Shown here one piece after another: positions 10,346 to 19,263 of a stretch of DNA of 64,000 nucleotides. Positions within the stretch are counted from its first letter, which is position 1. Each line of letters opens with the position of its first letter. The DNA is from JALYUA01 sp039933215. GTDB taxonomy: Bacteria; Acidobacteriota; Thermoanaerobaculia; UBA5066; Gp7-AA6. The notes under the pieces are model-generated. The model was not told the DNA's origin. It did no database searches and saw nothing but the letters and a program-made list of their open reading frames with translations. The stretch covers positions 8,028 to 72,027 of the forward strand of contig JBDTOO010000013.1 in assembly GCA_039933215.1 (NCBI GenBank), read 5' to 3'. Position numbers and translations under genes: made by a program.

Positions 10346-11127
10346 TCGACGCCATCTCCCGCCGCATCGGCACGTTCTCGCATTTCACGATCACCTGGCG
10401 CGACGCCTTCGACGTGCTCTTCGTCGCGCTGATCGTTTACATCCTCCTGCGGCTGATCCGCGGCACGCGCGCCGTCCAGATGGTCTTCGGAATCCTGACC
10501 GTCTTTCTCTTCTACGAGATCGCGTTACTGCTCAAGCTCACGGCCGTGCGGACGGTGCTTCAGGCGCTCATCTTCTACGTCCCCTTTGCGATCATCGTCG
10601 TGTTCTCGCAGGAGCTGCGGCGGGCGCTCGCCGCGTTCGGACGCACCCCGTTCTCCGCCTGGTTCTCCGGGTACCACACGGAGGAGACGATCGCCGACAT
10701 CGTCCTCGCCGTGACGTCGCTCTCCGCCCGGCGCACGGGCGCGCTCATCGTGCTCGAGCGGAGAGAGGGGTTGAAGACCTACATCGAGAATGGCATCGCC
10801 CTCGATTCGGCCGTTTCCTACGATCTCCTCGTCACCGTGTTCGCCCCCGGAACGCCCCTCCACGACGGAGCCGTGATCCTGTCCGGAGAGCGCATCGCGG
10901 CGGCGGGCTGTTTCCTGCCGCTCTCTCTCAAGGAGGGCCTCTCCAAGCGGTTCGGCACCCGTCACCGGGCGGCGATCGGGATCACGGAGGAGACCGACGC
11001 GCTCGCCGTGATCGTTTCGGAGGAGCGCGGGACGATATCGGTCGCGCGGGACGGACAGCTCATCGAAGATCTCGACGGCAAGTCGCTCCGGGATCTCCTG
11101 CTGCGCGAATTCGCGCGGGCAGCCTGA
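10342..11127 (+). CDS. cdaA: Diadenylate cyclase CdaA
   Basis: Makes cyclic di-AMP from two ATP. Three N-terminal transmembrane helices (residues about 20-90) anchor a DisA_N/DAC domain. The two catalytic motifs are both present: DGA (LHDGAVI, Asp175) and RHR (GTRHRAAIG, Arg207). Length (261) and layout match the CdaA/YbbP class. The start is GTG at 10342, overlapping the folP stop. The next gene is the CdaR/YbbR regulator and the one after is glmM, the well-known cdaA-cdaR-glmM cassette in which GlmM and CdaR modulate cyclase activity in Firmicutes. Here it occurs in an apparent Gram-negative. Confidence 0.94.
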   Translation: MIDAISRRIGTFSHFTITWRDAFDVLFVALIVYILLRLIRGTRAVQMVFGILTVFLFYEIALLLKLTAVRTVLQALIFYVPFAIIVVFSQELRRALAAFGRTPFSAWFSGYHTEETIADIVLAVTSLSARRTGALIVLERREGLKTYIENGIALDSAVSYDLLVTVFAPGTPLHDGAVILSGERIAAAGCFLPLSLKEGLSKRFGTRHRAAIGITEETDALAVIVSEERGTISVARDGQLIEDLDGKSLRDLLLREFARAA

Positions 11128-11130
11128 CGC

Positions 11131-11838
11131 ATGGCGGCTCGCCCGGCGATCCTCCGCAACCTCGGCCTCAAGGCGCTCGCCCTCGGGATCGCGCTTCTGG
11201 TGTGGTTCGTGCTTTCAGCCCAGCGGCGGGAACGGATCTCGGAAAGGAGCTATCGCATCGCCCTCTCGGTCGTGAACATCCCGACGCGGACGATCATCGC
11301 GTCGCCGCTTCCTTCCGGCGTGGACATCCGGGTGCGCGGCGCGTTCACCGCGCTCCGGCAGGTCGACCCGGAGAAGCTCGAGGCGGTCGTGGACCTCCAG
11401 GGTGCCGTGCGAGGCGAGAAGATCTATCGGCTCGCCCCCGAGGACATCAACGTGGCTCCCGAGATCGAGGTCATTGCGATTTCCCCCGGAGAGCTCCGGA
11501 TCGTCCTCGACGCCGTGGCGGAGAAGATCCTCCCCATCGTGGCGAACATCGCCGGGAAGCCGGCTGCCGGCTTCGTCGTCTCGGATTTCAGCGTCGATCC
11601 CAAGATGGCCCGCATCGAAGGACCTTCGACGCTCATCGCCCGGATGACGTCCGTCACCACGGACCCGATCGCCGTGTCGGACCGTTCGGCGAGCTTCGCC
11701 GTTCCGGCAACGGTCGTGGCGGACTCTCCCGGAGTGCGCGTGCGCGAGGGCCAGATTGTGACGGTCGTCGTGCATATCGGGCCCGAGGAGGCCCCCGCCC
11801 AGACGCCGACGCCCGCCGCGAAGGCGCGGCGGCGATGA
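11131..11838 (+). CDS. cdaR: CdaR (YbbR-domain) regulator of diadenylate cyclase
   Basis: A 235-residue protein with one N-terminal transmembrane helix (LGLKALALGIALLVWFVLSA) followed by about two YbbR-type beta-rich repeats, the second around residues 125-210, exposed outside the cytoplasmic membrane. YbbR proteins bind CdaA and adjust c-di-AMP synthesis in organisms where this was studied. The C-terminal end is Ala/Pro/Lys-rich and short. The ATG at 11131 is 3 nt after the cdaA stop, and the gene ends in an ATGA overlap with glmM, so translation of all three should be linked. Confidence 0.85.
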   Translation: MAARPAILRNLGLKALALGIALLVWFVLSAQRRERISERSYRIALSVVNIPTRTIIASPLPSGVDIRVRGAFTALRQVDPEKLEAVVDLQGAVRGEKIYRLAPEDINVAPEIEVIAISPGELRIVLDAVAEKILPIVANIAGKPAAGFVVSDFSVDPKMARIEGPSTLIARMTSVTTDPIAVSDRSASFAVPATVVADSPGVRVREGQIVTVVVHIGPEEAPAQTPTPAAKARRR

Positions 11839-13175
11839 AGCTCTTCGGCACCGACGGCCTGCGCGGAAAAGCCGGGGATTTCCCCCTCGACGCGGTCACG
11901 ATTCGCCGCATTGGACAGGAGATCGGGCGGAAGGTCGCCCGGGGAGACCGGGCGGAGGTGGTCATCGGCGGAGACACCCGGGAGTCCACCAACGGGATCC
12001 TCGCGCAGCTCGCGGTGGGCATCGTCGAGGGCGGCGGACGGGTGGCGCCCGCCGGCGTCCTATCGACTCCCGGCGTCGCGGAAGTCGTCCTCGAGCTCGG
12101 CGCCGGCGCGGGCATCTCGGTCTCCGCGTCGCACAACCCCTGGCAGGACAACGGAATCAAGATCTTCGGGCGCGACGGGCGGAAGTGGCCGGACGCCGAC
12201 GAGGCAGCGCTCGAGGTTGCGTTGCTCGCGTCGCGCGACACGCCGCTCGACGCCGGGTCGCCGTCACCTCCGCCGCCCGACTCGCGGCTCTGCGACGTCT
12301 ACCTGGAACGGCTGAGGCGCAGCGTGCCGGTCGATCTCGCCGGCCTGCGTCTCTTAATCGACGCCGGCAACGGCGCCGCCTCCGGGCTCGGGCCGGCGGC
12401 GCTGCGGCAGGCCGGAGCGCAGGTGCAGGCAATCTGCGACGCCCCGGACGGGCGGAACATCAACGAGGGATGTGGGGCGCTCCATCCGGAGGGAATGGCC
12501 CGTGCGGTGCGGGACCGGGGGCTCGCGCTCGGCGTGGCCTACGACGGCGACGCCGACCGCTCGATCTTCGCGGACGAGACGGGCCGGGTCCTGGATGGCG
12601 ACGACATCCTCTGGATCATCGCCCGGGACTGGAGGGTCCGCGGCGTTCTCGGAAGCGGCGGCGTCGTCGGGACCGTGATGTCGAACTACGGCCTCGAGGC
12701 CGGGCTCGCGGCCGAAGGGATTCCCTTTCGGCGGTCCGCGGTGGGAGATCGCAACGTGGCCCGCCTCATGGCGGAGTCCGGCGCCTCGATCGGCGGCGAG
12801 ACCTCGGGCCACATCCTTCTGCCCTTCTCACCGGCGGGCGACGCGATCCTGACGACCCTTCTTCTCGCGGCCATCGTCGTCGAGAGCGGGCGGCCACTGT
12901 CCGAGCTCGCGACGCTCGAGAAGACTCCGCAGGCGCTCCGCAACATCCGGGTGGCCCGCCGCGTGTCGATCGACGCGGACCGGACCGGCGAAGCGACGCG
13001 GATCGCCAACCTGCGGTTGGGCGAGCGCGGCCGCGTGTTCCTGCGCTACTCCGGGACGGAGCCGCTCCTCCGAATCCTGGTCGAGGGCCCGGACGCCGAA
13101 GAGGTGCGCGAGATCGCCGACGACCTCGAAGCCGCCGTCCGCGGCGACCTCGCGGTCGTCGCCGCCGCCCCTTGA
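11835..13175 (+). CDS. glmM: Phosphoglucosamine mutase
   Basis: Interconverts glucosamine-6-phosphate and glucosamine-1-phosphate on the way to UDP-GlcNAc for peptidoglycan and LPS. All family motifs are visible: N-terminal LFGTDGLRG, the phosphoserine loop SASHNPWQDNG (Ser99), the metal loop DGDADRS, the sugar-binding GGETSGH, and the phosphate-binding RYSGTEP near the end. Length is 446 residues, as usual. The ATG at 11835 overlaps the cdaR stop (ATGA) and sits directly before the conserved KLFGTDG; longer open reading upstream mirrors cdaR. It ends in a TTGA overlap with the HAD gene. Confidence 0.95.
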   Translation: MKLFGTDGLRGKAGDFPLDAVTIRRIGQEIGRKVARGDRAEVVIGGDTRESTNGILAQLAVGIVEGGGRVAPAGVLSTPGVAEVVLELGAGAGISVSASHNPWQDNGIKIFGRDGRKWPDADEAALEVALLASRDTPLDAGSPSPPPPDSRLCDVYLERLRRSVPVDLAGLRLLIDAGNGAASGLGPAALRQAGAQVQAICDAPDGRNINEGCGALHPEGMARAVRDRGLALGVAYDGDADRSIFADETGRVLDGDDILWIIARDWRVRGVLGSGGVVGTVMSNYGLEAGLAAEGIPFRRSAVGDRNVARLMAESGASIGGETSGHILLPFSPAGDAILTTLLLAAIVVESGRPLSELATLEKTPQALRNIRVARRVSIDADRTGEATRIANLRLGERGRVFLRYSGTEPLLRILVEGPDAEEVREIADDLEAAVRGDLAVVAAAP

Positions 13176-13894
13176 AGAGCGGCGGCTCCGCGGGAGGCGC
13201 CTCGGGCGCGGCGACCCGCGGGATTCTCTTCGACGCCGGCGGGACCCTCATCCACCTGGACGGAAGCCGGATCTGCCGGGCCGCGGGCCTGGACGCGGCG
13301 GCGGCCGGGTTCGCGCGCGCGGAAGCCGCCGCCGGGCGCGCCCTCCGCGCCTGGATGGCGGAGAACCCGCAGGCCACGGACGCGGAGCGCGTGCCCCGGT
13401 TCCTGGACGCCATCCTCCTGGCCCTCGGGCTCGAAGACCCCGACCGCCGCCGCGACGCCGCCCGGGCCGTCGCCGCGGAGCACGTCCGCGCCAACGTGTG
13501 GTCGCGCGCCGGCGAAGGCGCGATCGAAACGCTTCGGGAGCTCTCCCGCCGCGGCTTCCGGATCGGCGTCGTCTCGAACGCAGACGGGCGCGTCCGCGCG
13601 CTGCTCGACGCCGCCGGCTTCTCCGCGTTCCTGGAAGTGGTCGTGGACTCGGCCGAGGCCGGGTTCGAAAAGCCGGACCCGCGGATCTTTCACGCGGCGA
13701 CGGGAGCGCTCGGGCTCCTCCCGGCCGACTGCGTCTACGTCGGTGACATCTACGAGATCGACGTCGTCGGGGCGCGGCGGGCGGGTATGCGGGCCATCCT
13801 CATCGGAACGGGTGAGGCGGACGGAGACGTCGAGCGGATCGCCAGTCTGGCGGAGCTCCTGGAGAAGTTTCCGGCCGGACCGGCGCCCGACTGA
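13172..13894 (+). CDS. HAD-superfamily hydrolase
   Basis: A 240-residue soluble phosphatase-like protein. Motif I is GILFDAGGTLIHLDG, where the usual D-x-D nucleophile pair reads D-A-G, so the second Asp is replaced by Gly as in a subset of HAD proteins. Motif II (GVVSNADGR), the Lys motif (FEKPDPRIF) and motif IV (YVGDIYEIDVVGA) follow, with a helical cap between. The substrate is unknown. Placement behind glmM suggests a sugar phosphate but does not prove it. The start is TTG at 13172, overlapping the glmM stop; no ATG lies before motif I. Confidence 0.82.
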   Translation: MKSGGSAGGASGAATRGILFDAGGTLIHLDGSRICRAAGLDAAAAGFARAEAAAGRALRAWMAENPQATDAERVPRFLDAILLALGLEDPDRRRDAARAVAAEHVRANVWSRAGEGAIETLRELSRRGFRIGVVSNADGRVRALLDAAGFSAFLEVVVDSAEAGFEKPDPRIFHAATGALGLLPADCVYVGDIYEIDVVGARRAGMRAILIGTGEADGDVERIASLAELLEKFPAGPAPD

Positions 13895-13924
13895 CGGGCA
13901 CCCGGCCGGAGGGAGGCGTCCGAC

Positions 13925-14140
13925 CTACCGTTCGATCTCGGGAACGGGCTCGCCGGTCGTATTCGGCTCGGAGAAGACGAGCGCGGTTCCCCCGACCGGC
14001 AGAAGGACGGTGTGGTTGCGGTCGGAGAAATCGAGCCAGATCTCGTAGAAGCCGTTTCCGGAGATCGCCATGAGGCGCCCGGGCTTGTTCTTGAGCTCGA
14101 GGGTCGGGCAGAAGATGACGACCTTCGCGGGTAAATCCAA
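13925..14140 (-). CDS. Small hypothetical protein (71 aa)
   Basis: A short protein of 71 residues beginning LPAKVVIFCPTLELKNKPG. It is predicted to be a compact beta fold with no signal peptide, no membrane helix and one Cys. The TTG start at 14140 has a strong ribosome binding site (GGAGG, 5 nt upstream), which is the main reason to accept it. It lies just after the stop of ligA on the same strand (18 nt), so it may be the last gene of that unit. I do not recognise a family. Confidence 0.6.
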   Translation of the reverse strand: MDLPAKVVIFCPTLELKNKPGRLMAISGNGFYEIWLDFSDRNHTVLLPVGGTALVFSEPNTTGEPVPEIER

Positions 14141-14158
14141 GGCGACCTCCGCAAGCTG

Positions 14159-16210
14159 TTATCCGCCCATTATGACAAGCATTTCATCCCACGTCACCAC
14201 GGGAACGCCCAACGCGAGCGCCTTCTCGAGCTTCGAGCCCGCTTCCTCGCCCGCGACCACGTAATCGGTCTTCTTCGACACCGAGCCGGACACCTTCGCG
14301 CCGGCGGCCTCGAGCAGCGCCGCGGCCTCGTCGCGGGTGACGCCCGGGAGGGCTCCCGTCAGGACCACGGTCTTGCGCGCGAGCGGAGCGTCCGGGGGAG
14401 GCGCCTCTTCCCGCGACGCGAACTGGACGCCCTGCCCGCGCAGGCGCTCCACGAGCTCCCGGTGCTTCGAGTGGCCAAACCAGCCGGATACGGCGGCCGC
14501 GGTGTTCGGGCCGATCTCGTCGGCGTGCTGCAGCTCCTCGGGGGACGCGGCGGCGATGGCGTCGAGCGTGCGGAATCGGCGGGCGAGGATGCGCGCCGCC
14601 TTCTCGCCGACGTGGCGGATTCCGAGCGCGAAGACGAGGCGCGACAGGTCGTTCTGCTTGCTGCGCTCGATCTCCGCGACGAGGTTCCCGGCGGACTTCT
14701 CCCCCCACCGCTCCAATGGCACGAGGTCTTCGGCGGTGAGCGAGTAGATCGACGAGACGTCGGTGAGCAGTCCTGCCGTGACGAGCTGATCGACGAGCTT
14801 CTCGCCGAGGCCCTCGATGTCCATCGCGCGGCGCGAGCAGAAATGCCGGAGCGCCTCGCGCACGACGGCCGGACAGGCGGGATTCACGCACCGGGTCGCC
14901 ACCTCTTCCGCGTCCCGCGCGACGGGGTCTCCGCACACGGGGCAGTTCGCGGGCATCGCGAACGGGACGGAATCGGCGGGACGCGCTTCCGGAAGGACCC
15001 GCACGACCTTCGGAATCACGTCGCCGCCCTTCTCGACCACGACCGTGTCGCCGACGCGCACGTCCTTGCGGGCGAGGTCCTCGTAGTTGTGGAGGGTCGC
15101 GCGCTTGACCGTGGTACCGCCGAGGACCACGGGATCCAGATGGGCAACCGGCGTGAGCGTGCCCGTCCTTCCCACCTGGACGGAGATGTCGACCACCCGC
15201 GTCGTCTTCTCTTCGGCCGGGTACTTGTACGCGAGCGCCCAGCGGGGCGACTTCGCCGTCGCTCCGAGGCGCTCCTGGAGGGCGCGGTCGTCGACCTTCA
15301 CGACGACCCCGTCGGTCTCGTAGTCGAGGCCGCGCCTTGCTGTCCCCCAGTGGTCGAGGTATTCCCGGACCTCCTCGAACGTCGCGCAGCGCTTCGCGTG
15401 TGGGCTCACCCGGAATCCCAGGGAGGAGAGGTATCGCAGGGCCTCGGACTGCGACGCGGGCAGCCGCGGGGCCGCCGCGACCGAGTAGAGCCACGCGTCC
15501 AGCTTCCGCCGCGACGTGACCCGCGAATCGAGAAGGCGCATCGTCCCCGCGGCGGCGTTCCGGGGGTTGGCGAAGAGCGACTCCCCTTCCGCCTCGCGGT
15601 CGGCGTTGACGCGCTCGAACGCCTTCTTCGAGTAGAAGACCTCGCCCCGCACTTCGAGCGTCCCCGTCTCCGCAATGCGCAGCGGGATCGAGCGGATCGT
15701 GCGGACGTTTTCGGTCACGTCTTCGCCGCGCGTGCCGTCGCCGCGCGTCGCCCCGCGGACGAGGCGCCCGTCCTCGTATCGCAGCGCGATCGAGAGCCCG
15801 TCGATCTTGAGCTCCGCGACGTAGCCGGACGGCTCCTCGCCGAGGATCCTCCGGGCGCGAGCGAGCCATGCCAGGGCCTCGTCCCAGGAGTAGGCGTTCT
15901 CCAGGGAAAGCATCGGAACGGCGTGCTCGACGGCGGCGAATCCCTCGGCCGCAACCCCGCCGACGCGCCGCGCCGGGGAATCGGGCACGGCGAGCTCCGG
16001 GTATTTTTCCTCGAGCGCGACGAGCTCCCGCATCAGAAGATCGAATTGCGCGTCCGTCACCTCCGGCCGGTCCTCGAGGTAGTAGAGGCGCTCGTGCCGC
16101 ACGATCTCTGTCCGAAGCTCCGCCGCCCGGCGGGCCGCTTCCGGCGGCGCCGTCTCGCTCGAGGCCTCCCGCCGCTCCCGGCGCGCCGGCGTCTTCGCCA
16201 CGCGCGGCAT
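14159..16210 (-). CDS. ligA: NAD-dependent DNA ligase
   Basis: Seals nicks in duplex DNA using NAD. Domains in order: Ia region (RHERLYYLEDRPEVTDAQFD), adenylation domain with catalytic Lys135 in ELKIDGLS, OB fold, a four-Cys zinc finger (CPVCGDPV and CVNPACP), helix-hairpin-helix repeats (EIGPNTAAAVSGWF region), and a C-terminal BRCT domain (GALPGVTRDEAAALLEAAGAKV). Length is 683 residues, normal for LigA. The start is ATG at 16210. The open frame continues far upstream, but that part is only the reverse of the peptidase gene. The start codon lies 15 nt from the divergent ATG at 16226. Confidence 0.96.
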   Translation of the reverse strand: MPRVAKTPARRERREASSETAPPEAARRAAELRTEIVRHERLYYLEDRPEVTDAQFDLLMRELVALEEKYPELAVPDSPARRVGGVAAEGFAAVEHAVPMLSLENAYSWDEALAWLARARRILGEEPSGYVAELKIDGLSIALRYEDGRLVRGATRGDGTRGEDVTENVRTIRSIPLRIAETGTLEVRGEVFYSKKAFERVNADREAEGESLFANPRNAAAGTMRLLDSRVTSRRKLDAWLYSVAAAPRLPASQSEALRYLSSLGFRVSPHAKRCATFEEVREYLDHWGTARRGLDYETDGVVVKVDDRALQERLGATAKSPRWALAYKYPAEEKTTRVVDISVQVGRTGTLTPVAHLDPVVLGGTTVKRATLHNYEDLARKDVRVGDTVVVEKGGDVIPKVVRVLPEARPADSVPFAMPANCPVCGDPVARDAEEVATRCVNPACPAVVREALRHFCSRRAMDIEGLGEKLVDQLVTAGLLTDVSSIYSLTAEDLVPLERWGEKSAGNLVAEIERSKQNDLSRLVFALGIRHVGEKAARILARRFRTLDAIAAASPEELQHADEIGPNTAAAVSGWFGHSKHRELVERLRGQGVQFASREEAPPPDAPLARKTVVLTGALPGVTRDEAAALLEAAGAKVSGSVSKKTDYVVAGEEAGSKLEKALALGVPVVTWDEMLVIMGG

Positions 16211-16212
16211 GC

Positions 16213-16218
16213 TACAGT
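16213..16218 (+). promoter_or_regulatory. -10 box inside the 15-nt ligA/peptidase divergent gap
   Basis: TACAGT ends 7 nt before the ATG at 16226. The whole space between the two divergent start codons (16211-16225) is 15 nt, so the promoter for each gene must lie within the other gene's coding region. Confidence 0.5.
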
Positions 16219-16225
16219 CCCGCCG

Positions 16226-18220
16226 ATGGCTTCGGCAAAGGCGAGAATCTCTCTTCTCGCTCTCGCGGCCGCGGCGTTTGCCTCCGATGCGCCGGCCGCG
16301 CCCCTCGCGCCCGCGACCGCCTCGTACGAGATCTCGTGTCGTCTGGACCCCGCGTCGAAGACGGTCGAAGGCACCGAGCTCCTGACGTGGACCAACCGGA
16401 CCTCGCGGCCGGCGGCCACGCTCCAGTTCCACCTCTACTTGAACGCCTTCCGCAACAGCCTCTCGACGTTCATGAAGGAGTCCGGGGGGCGGCACCGCAA
16501 CAACCGGGTCGGGGATTCCTGGGGCTCCGTCGAGGTCAACCGCATGACCTTCGGGGACGGAACGGACCTTCTGCCCGCCATGGCCTGGATCTCCCCCGAC
16601 GACGGGAACGCGGAAGACCGCACCGTCGCGGAGGTCACGCTCCCCCGTCCGGTCGCCCCCGGCGAGACGGTACGCGTCTCGATCGATTTCCGCTCCCGGC
16701 TGCCGCGGGCCGCCGCGCGGACCGGCTGGAAAGGCGACTATTTCCTCGTCGCGCAGTGGTTTCCGAAGATCGGGGTGCTCGAGGAATCCGGCTGGAACTG
16801 CCATCAGTTCCATGGAAACTCGGAGTTCTTCGCGGACTTCGGCGACTACGACGTCTCGATCGACGTTCCGGCGCGCTACCGCGGGAAGGTGGGCGCGACG
16901 GGCCGCCGCGTCGAGGAGCGCGCCGCCGCCGGCGACCGCGTGCTCTATCGCTTCCGCCAGGAGAGCGTCCACGATTTCGCGTGGACGGCCGATCCGGGCT
17001 TCGTGGTGCTCCATGACTTCTTCCGCGAAGCGGGCCTCCAGGACGTCGACCTCCATCTGTTCCTTCAACCCGAGCACGCGTCGCAGGCCGAGCGGCATTT
17101 CCGCGCGGTCAAGACCGCGCTGTCGCTCATGGGCCGGATCCTCGGTCCGTATCCCTACGGGACGCTCACGATGGTCGACCCCGCCTGGGGCGCGCACGGG
17201 TCGGGCGGCATGGAGTACCCGACGTTCATCACCTGCGGGACCCACCTCGTCGCGCCGGCGAACGTGCACGTCCCCGAGGGAGTGACGATCCACGAGTTCG
17301 GTCATCAGTACTTCTACGGTCTTCTCGCCTCGAACGAGTTCGAGGAGCCGTTTCTCGACGAGGGGTTCGACACCTACCTGACCTCGCGGGTCCTGAAGGC
17401 CGGGTACGGTCCCAACCACCCGACGGTGGACTTCTTCGGGTACCGGGTGCCGCTCGGCATCGACATGCACGAGCCCGTCGATTCCAACCGCCGCTTCTTC
17501 CCCTCGGCGAGCCAGGACGTGCACGCCCAGCGGAGCTGGACCTTCCGCGATTCCAGAAACTACGCCGCGGACACGTACTCCCACACGGCGCTCGCGCTCT
17601 CGACGCTCGAGAATCTGATCGGCACGAACGTCATGGACCGGGCTCTGCGCCTCTACTTCGACCGCTGGCGCTTCCGGCACCCGCGCATGCCGGACTTCGT
17701 CGCGGCGGTGAACGAGGTGACGGGGCGCGACTGGGGATGGTTCTTCGCGCGCACGTTTTACGGTTCCGAAGACGTCGACTACGCGGTCGAAAAGGCCGTC
17801 TCGGCGCCGGCGTCGATCCCCCGGGGGCTCTTCGAAAAGGACGGCAAGCTGGTGGAGACTCCGGGGCCGGCACCCGGGACACTCCCGCCAGCCTCGAAGA
17901 GCCGCGGTTTCGACAGCGAGGCGCTCGTGACCCGCCGGGGCGGCGTCGCGCTGCCGGTCGAGGTTCTCCTCCGGTTCGAAGGCGGCCGGACCTATCGGTC
18001 GCTCTGGGACGGCGAGGCGCGCTGGAAGAGGTTCCGGGTCACCGGAGGACCGCGGCTGATCGAGGCGATCGTCGATCCGGACGAGAAGATCACCCTCGAC
18101 TCGGACCGGACCAACAACGGCCGCCGTGCCTTAGCCGATCCGCGGGCCGCGGCGCGGTGGACGGCGCGATCCGTCTTCTGGATGCAGAACTTCCTCGATT
18201 CCCTGACGGCGGCCTGGTGA
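16226..18220 (+). CDS. M1-family-like zinc metallopeptidase, exported
   Basis: A 664-residue protein with an N-terminal signal-like segment (LLALAAAAFASDAPAAP). Residues about 30-230 form the beta-rich N-terminal domain of M1 aminopeptidase relatives. The gluzincin site is complete: HEFGH with His356, Glu357 and His360, and 18 residues on, the third ligand Glu379 in FLDEGFDTYL. Upstream, GSGGMEYPTFI replaces the exopeptidase GAMEN loop (G-G-M-E-Y), which supports M1-type binding with altered N-terminus recognition. The C-terminal domain is helical, then beta-rich. The start is the ATG at 16226 with a leaderless-type promoter. It ends in a GTGA overlap with the next membrane-protein gene. Confidence 0.88.
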   Translation: MASAKARISLLALAAAAFASDAPAAPLAPATASYEISCRLDPASKTVEGTELLTWTNRTSRPAATLQFHLYLNAFRNSLSTFMKESGGRHRNNRVGDSWGSVEVNRMTFGDGTDLLPAMAWISPDDGNAEDRTVAEVTLPRPVAPGETVRVSIDFRSRLPRAAARTGWKGDYFLVAQWFPKIGVLEESGWNCHQFHGNSEFFADFGDYDVSIDVPARYRGKVGATGRRVEERAAAGDRVLYRFRQESVHDFAWTADPGFVVLHDFFREAGLQDVDLHLFLQPEHASQAERHFRAVKTALSLMGRILGPYPYGTLTMVDPAWGAHGSGGMEYPTFITCGTHLVAPANVHVPEGVTIHEFGHQYFYGLLASNEFEEPFLDEGFDTYLTSRVLKAGYGPNHPTVDFFGYRVPLGIDMHEPVDSNRRFFPSASQDVHAQRSWTFRDSRNYAADTYSHTALALSTLENLIGTNVMDRALRLYFDRWRFRHPRMPDFVAAVNEVTGRDWGWFFARTFYGSEDVDYAVEKAVSAPASIPRGLFEKDGKLVETPGPAPGTLPPASKSRGFDSEALVTRRGGVALPVEVLLRFEGGRTYRSLWDGEARWKRFRVTGGPRLIEAIVDPDEKITLDSDRTNNGRRALADPRAAARWTARSVFWMQNFLDSLTAAW

Positions 18221-19263
18221 GCGCGCCCGCCGCGCGGGGAAGCCTCGCGTGCTTCGGCAACGGGCTGAGGCTCTCCCTGTCGAAGCCCTACCTGGCTCTG
18301 TCGCTGTGGCTGATCCAGCTCCTTCTCGCGTCCGTCCTGATCCTCCCCGTCTCCAACGCGCTCCACGACCTGCTGGACAACTCGACCGCCGCCTCCCGGA
18401 TGGTGGCAAATCCCGACTACGGCTGGTGGGAGACTTTGAACCGGGTGCATCCGGACCTCCTGGGAAATTTCCCCGAGCTGCTGACAGGTGTGCTCACGAC
18501 CGAGGGCGTACGGTCCTCGCAGCTGGGCGAGCTGCAGGGGATCGGCGCGGCCGCCGTCGCTCTCGGCATGCTCGCGATCGTGCTGCACGCCTTCGCTCTC
18601 GGCGGAATCTTCGGGACGTTGCGCGAGCCGCACGGGTCGCTCGTGACGTTCGGCCGGGAGGGGATGCGGCGGTTCCCGGCCTTCCTGACCTTCACCCTGG
18701 CCGCCCTGGCGGCCTCGCTCGCCGCCTACCGCTGGGTCTGGATCGAGACGGGGGCCGCGCTGCGGGATCGCGTCGCCGAGCTCGATTCGGAACGGCAGGC
18801 GATGGCCGTCACCGCGGTGCGGCTCCTGCTGCTCCTCCTCGTGCTGTCCGTGATCAAGCTCATGGCCGACTCGGTGCGGGCGATCTGGGTCGCCCGACCG
18901 GACCTGCCGCCGGTCTCCCGGTTCTTCGCGGGCATCGCCGCCGGGCTGTCGCGCCCGCTGCGCCTGTTCGGCGTCATGGTCGTCGCGAACCTCGTGACGG
19001 TGGCGCTGTACGTCGTCTGGCTCGTGGCGGATCCGTCGGCGGGCGGCGAGGCGCGGCTGGCGCTCGTTCCCCTGATCCTGACCCAGCAAGTCTTCGTCTT
19101 CCTGCGTCTTCTCGTGAAGGTCGGCTACTACGCGGGAATCTCCGAGGCCCTCACGAGGACGCCGTCGCCCGAGTACTCCTTCGTCGCCGCGCCGCCTCCG
19201 GCGTCAGCGCCCCCGGCCGGAGACGATGAACCCCCGCTCGAGAGGCCGGCCGAGAGGATCTAG
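18217..19263 (+). CDS. Multi-spanning membrane protein of unknown function
   Basis: A 348-residue protein with about six to seven hydrophobic helices, including WLIQLLLASVLILPV near the N-terminus, a helix at AAAVALGMLAIVLHAFALGG and another at AVRLLLLLLVLSVIKLMAD. The C-terminal 30 residues are soluble, Pro- and Glu-rich. No catalytic motif is visible. The start is GTG at 18217, overlapping the peptidase stop, so the two are translationally coupled and may act together at the envelope. Its last 60 bp overlap the end of the convergent gene that finishes at 19204. I do not recognise a named family. Confidence 0.72.
   Translation: MSAPAARGSLACFGNGLRLSLSKPYLALSLWLIQLLLASVLILPVSNALHDLLDNSTAASRMVANPDYGWWETLNRVHPDLLGNFPELLTGVLTTEGVRSSQLGELQGIGAAAVALGMLAIVLHAFALGGIFGTLREPHGSLVTFGREGMRRFPAFLTFTLAALAASLAAYRWVWIETGAALRDRVAELDSERQAMAVTAVRLLLLLLVLSVIKLMADSVRAIWVARPDLPPVSRFFAGIAAGLSRPLRLFGVMVVANLVTVALYVVWLVADPSAGGEARLALVPLILTQQVFVFLRLLVKVGYYAGISEALTRTPSPEYSFVAAPPPASAPPAGDDEPPLERPAERI

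Noticed and set aside
14462..16225. 1,252-residue version of the peptidase and the long N-terminal extension of ligA
   Set aside because: Both extensions mirror the divergent neighbour; each family start lies at the 15-nt gap.
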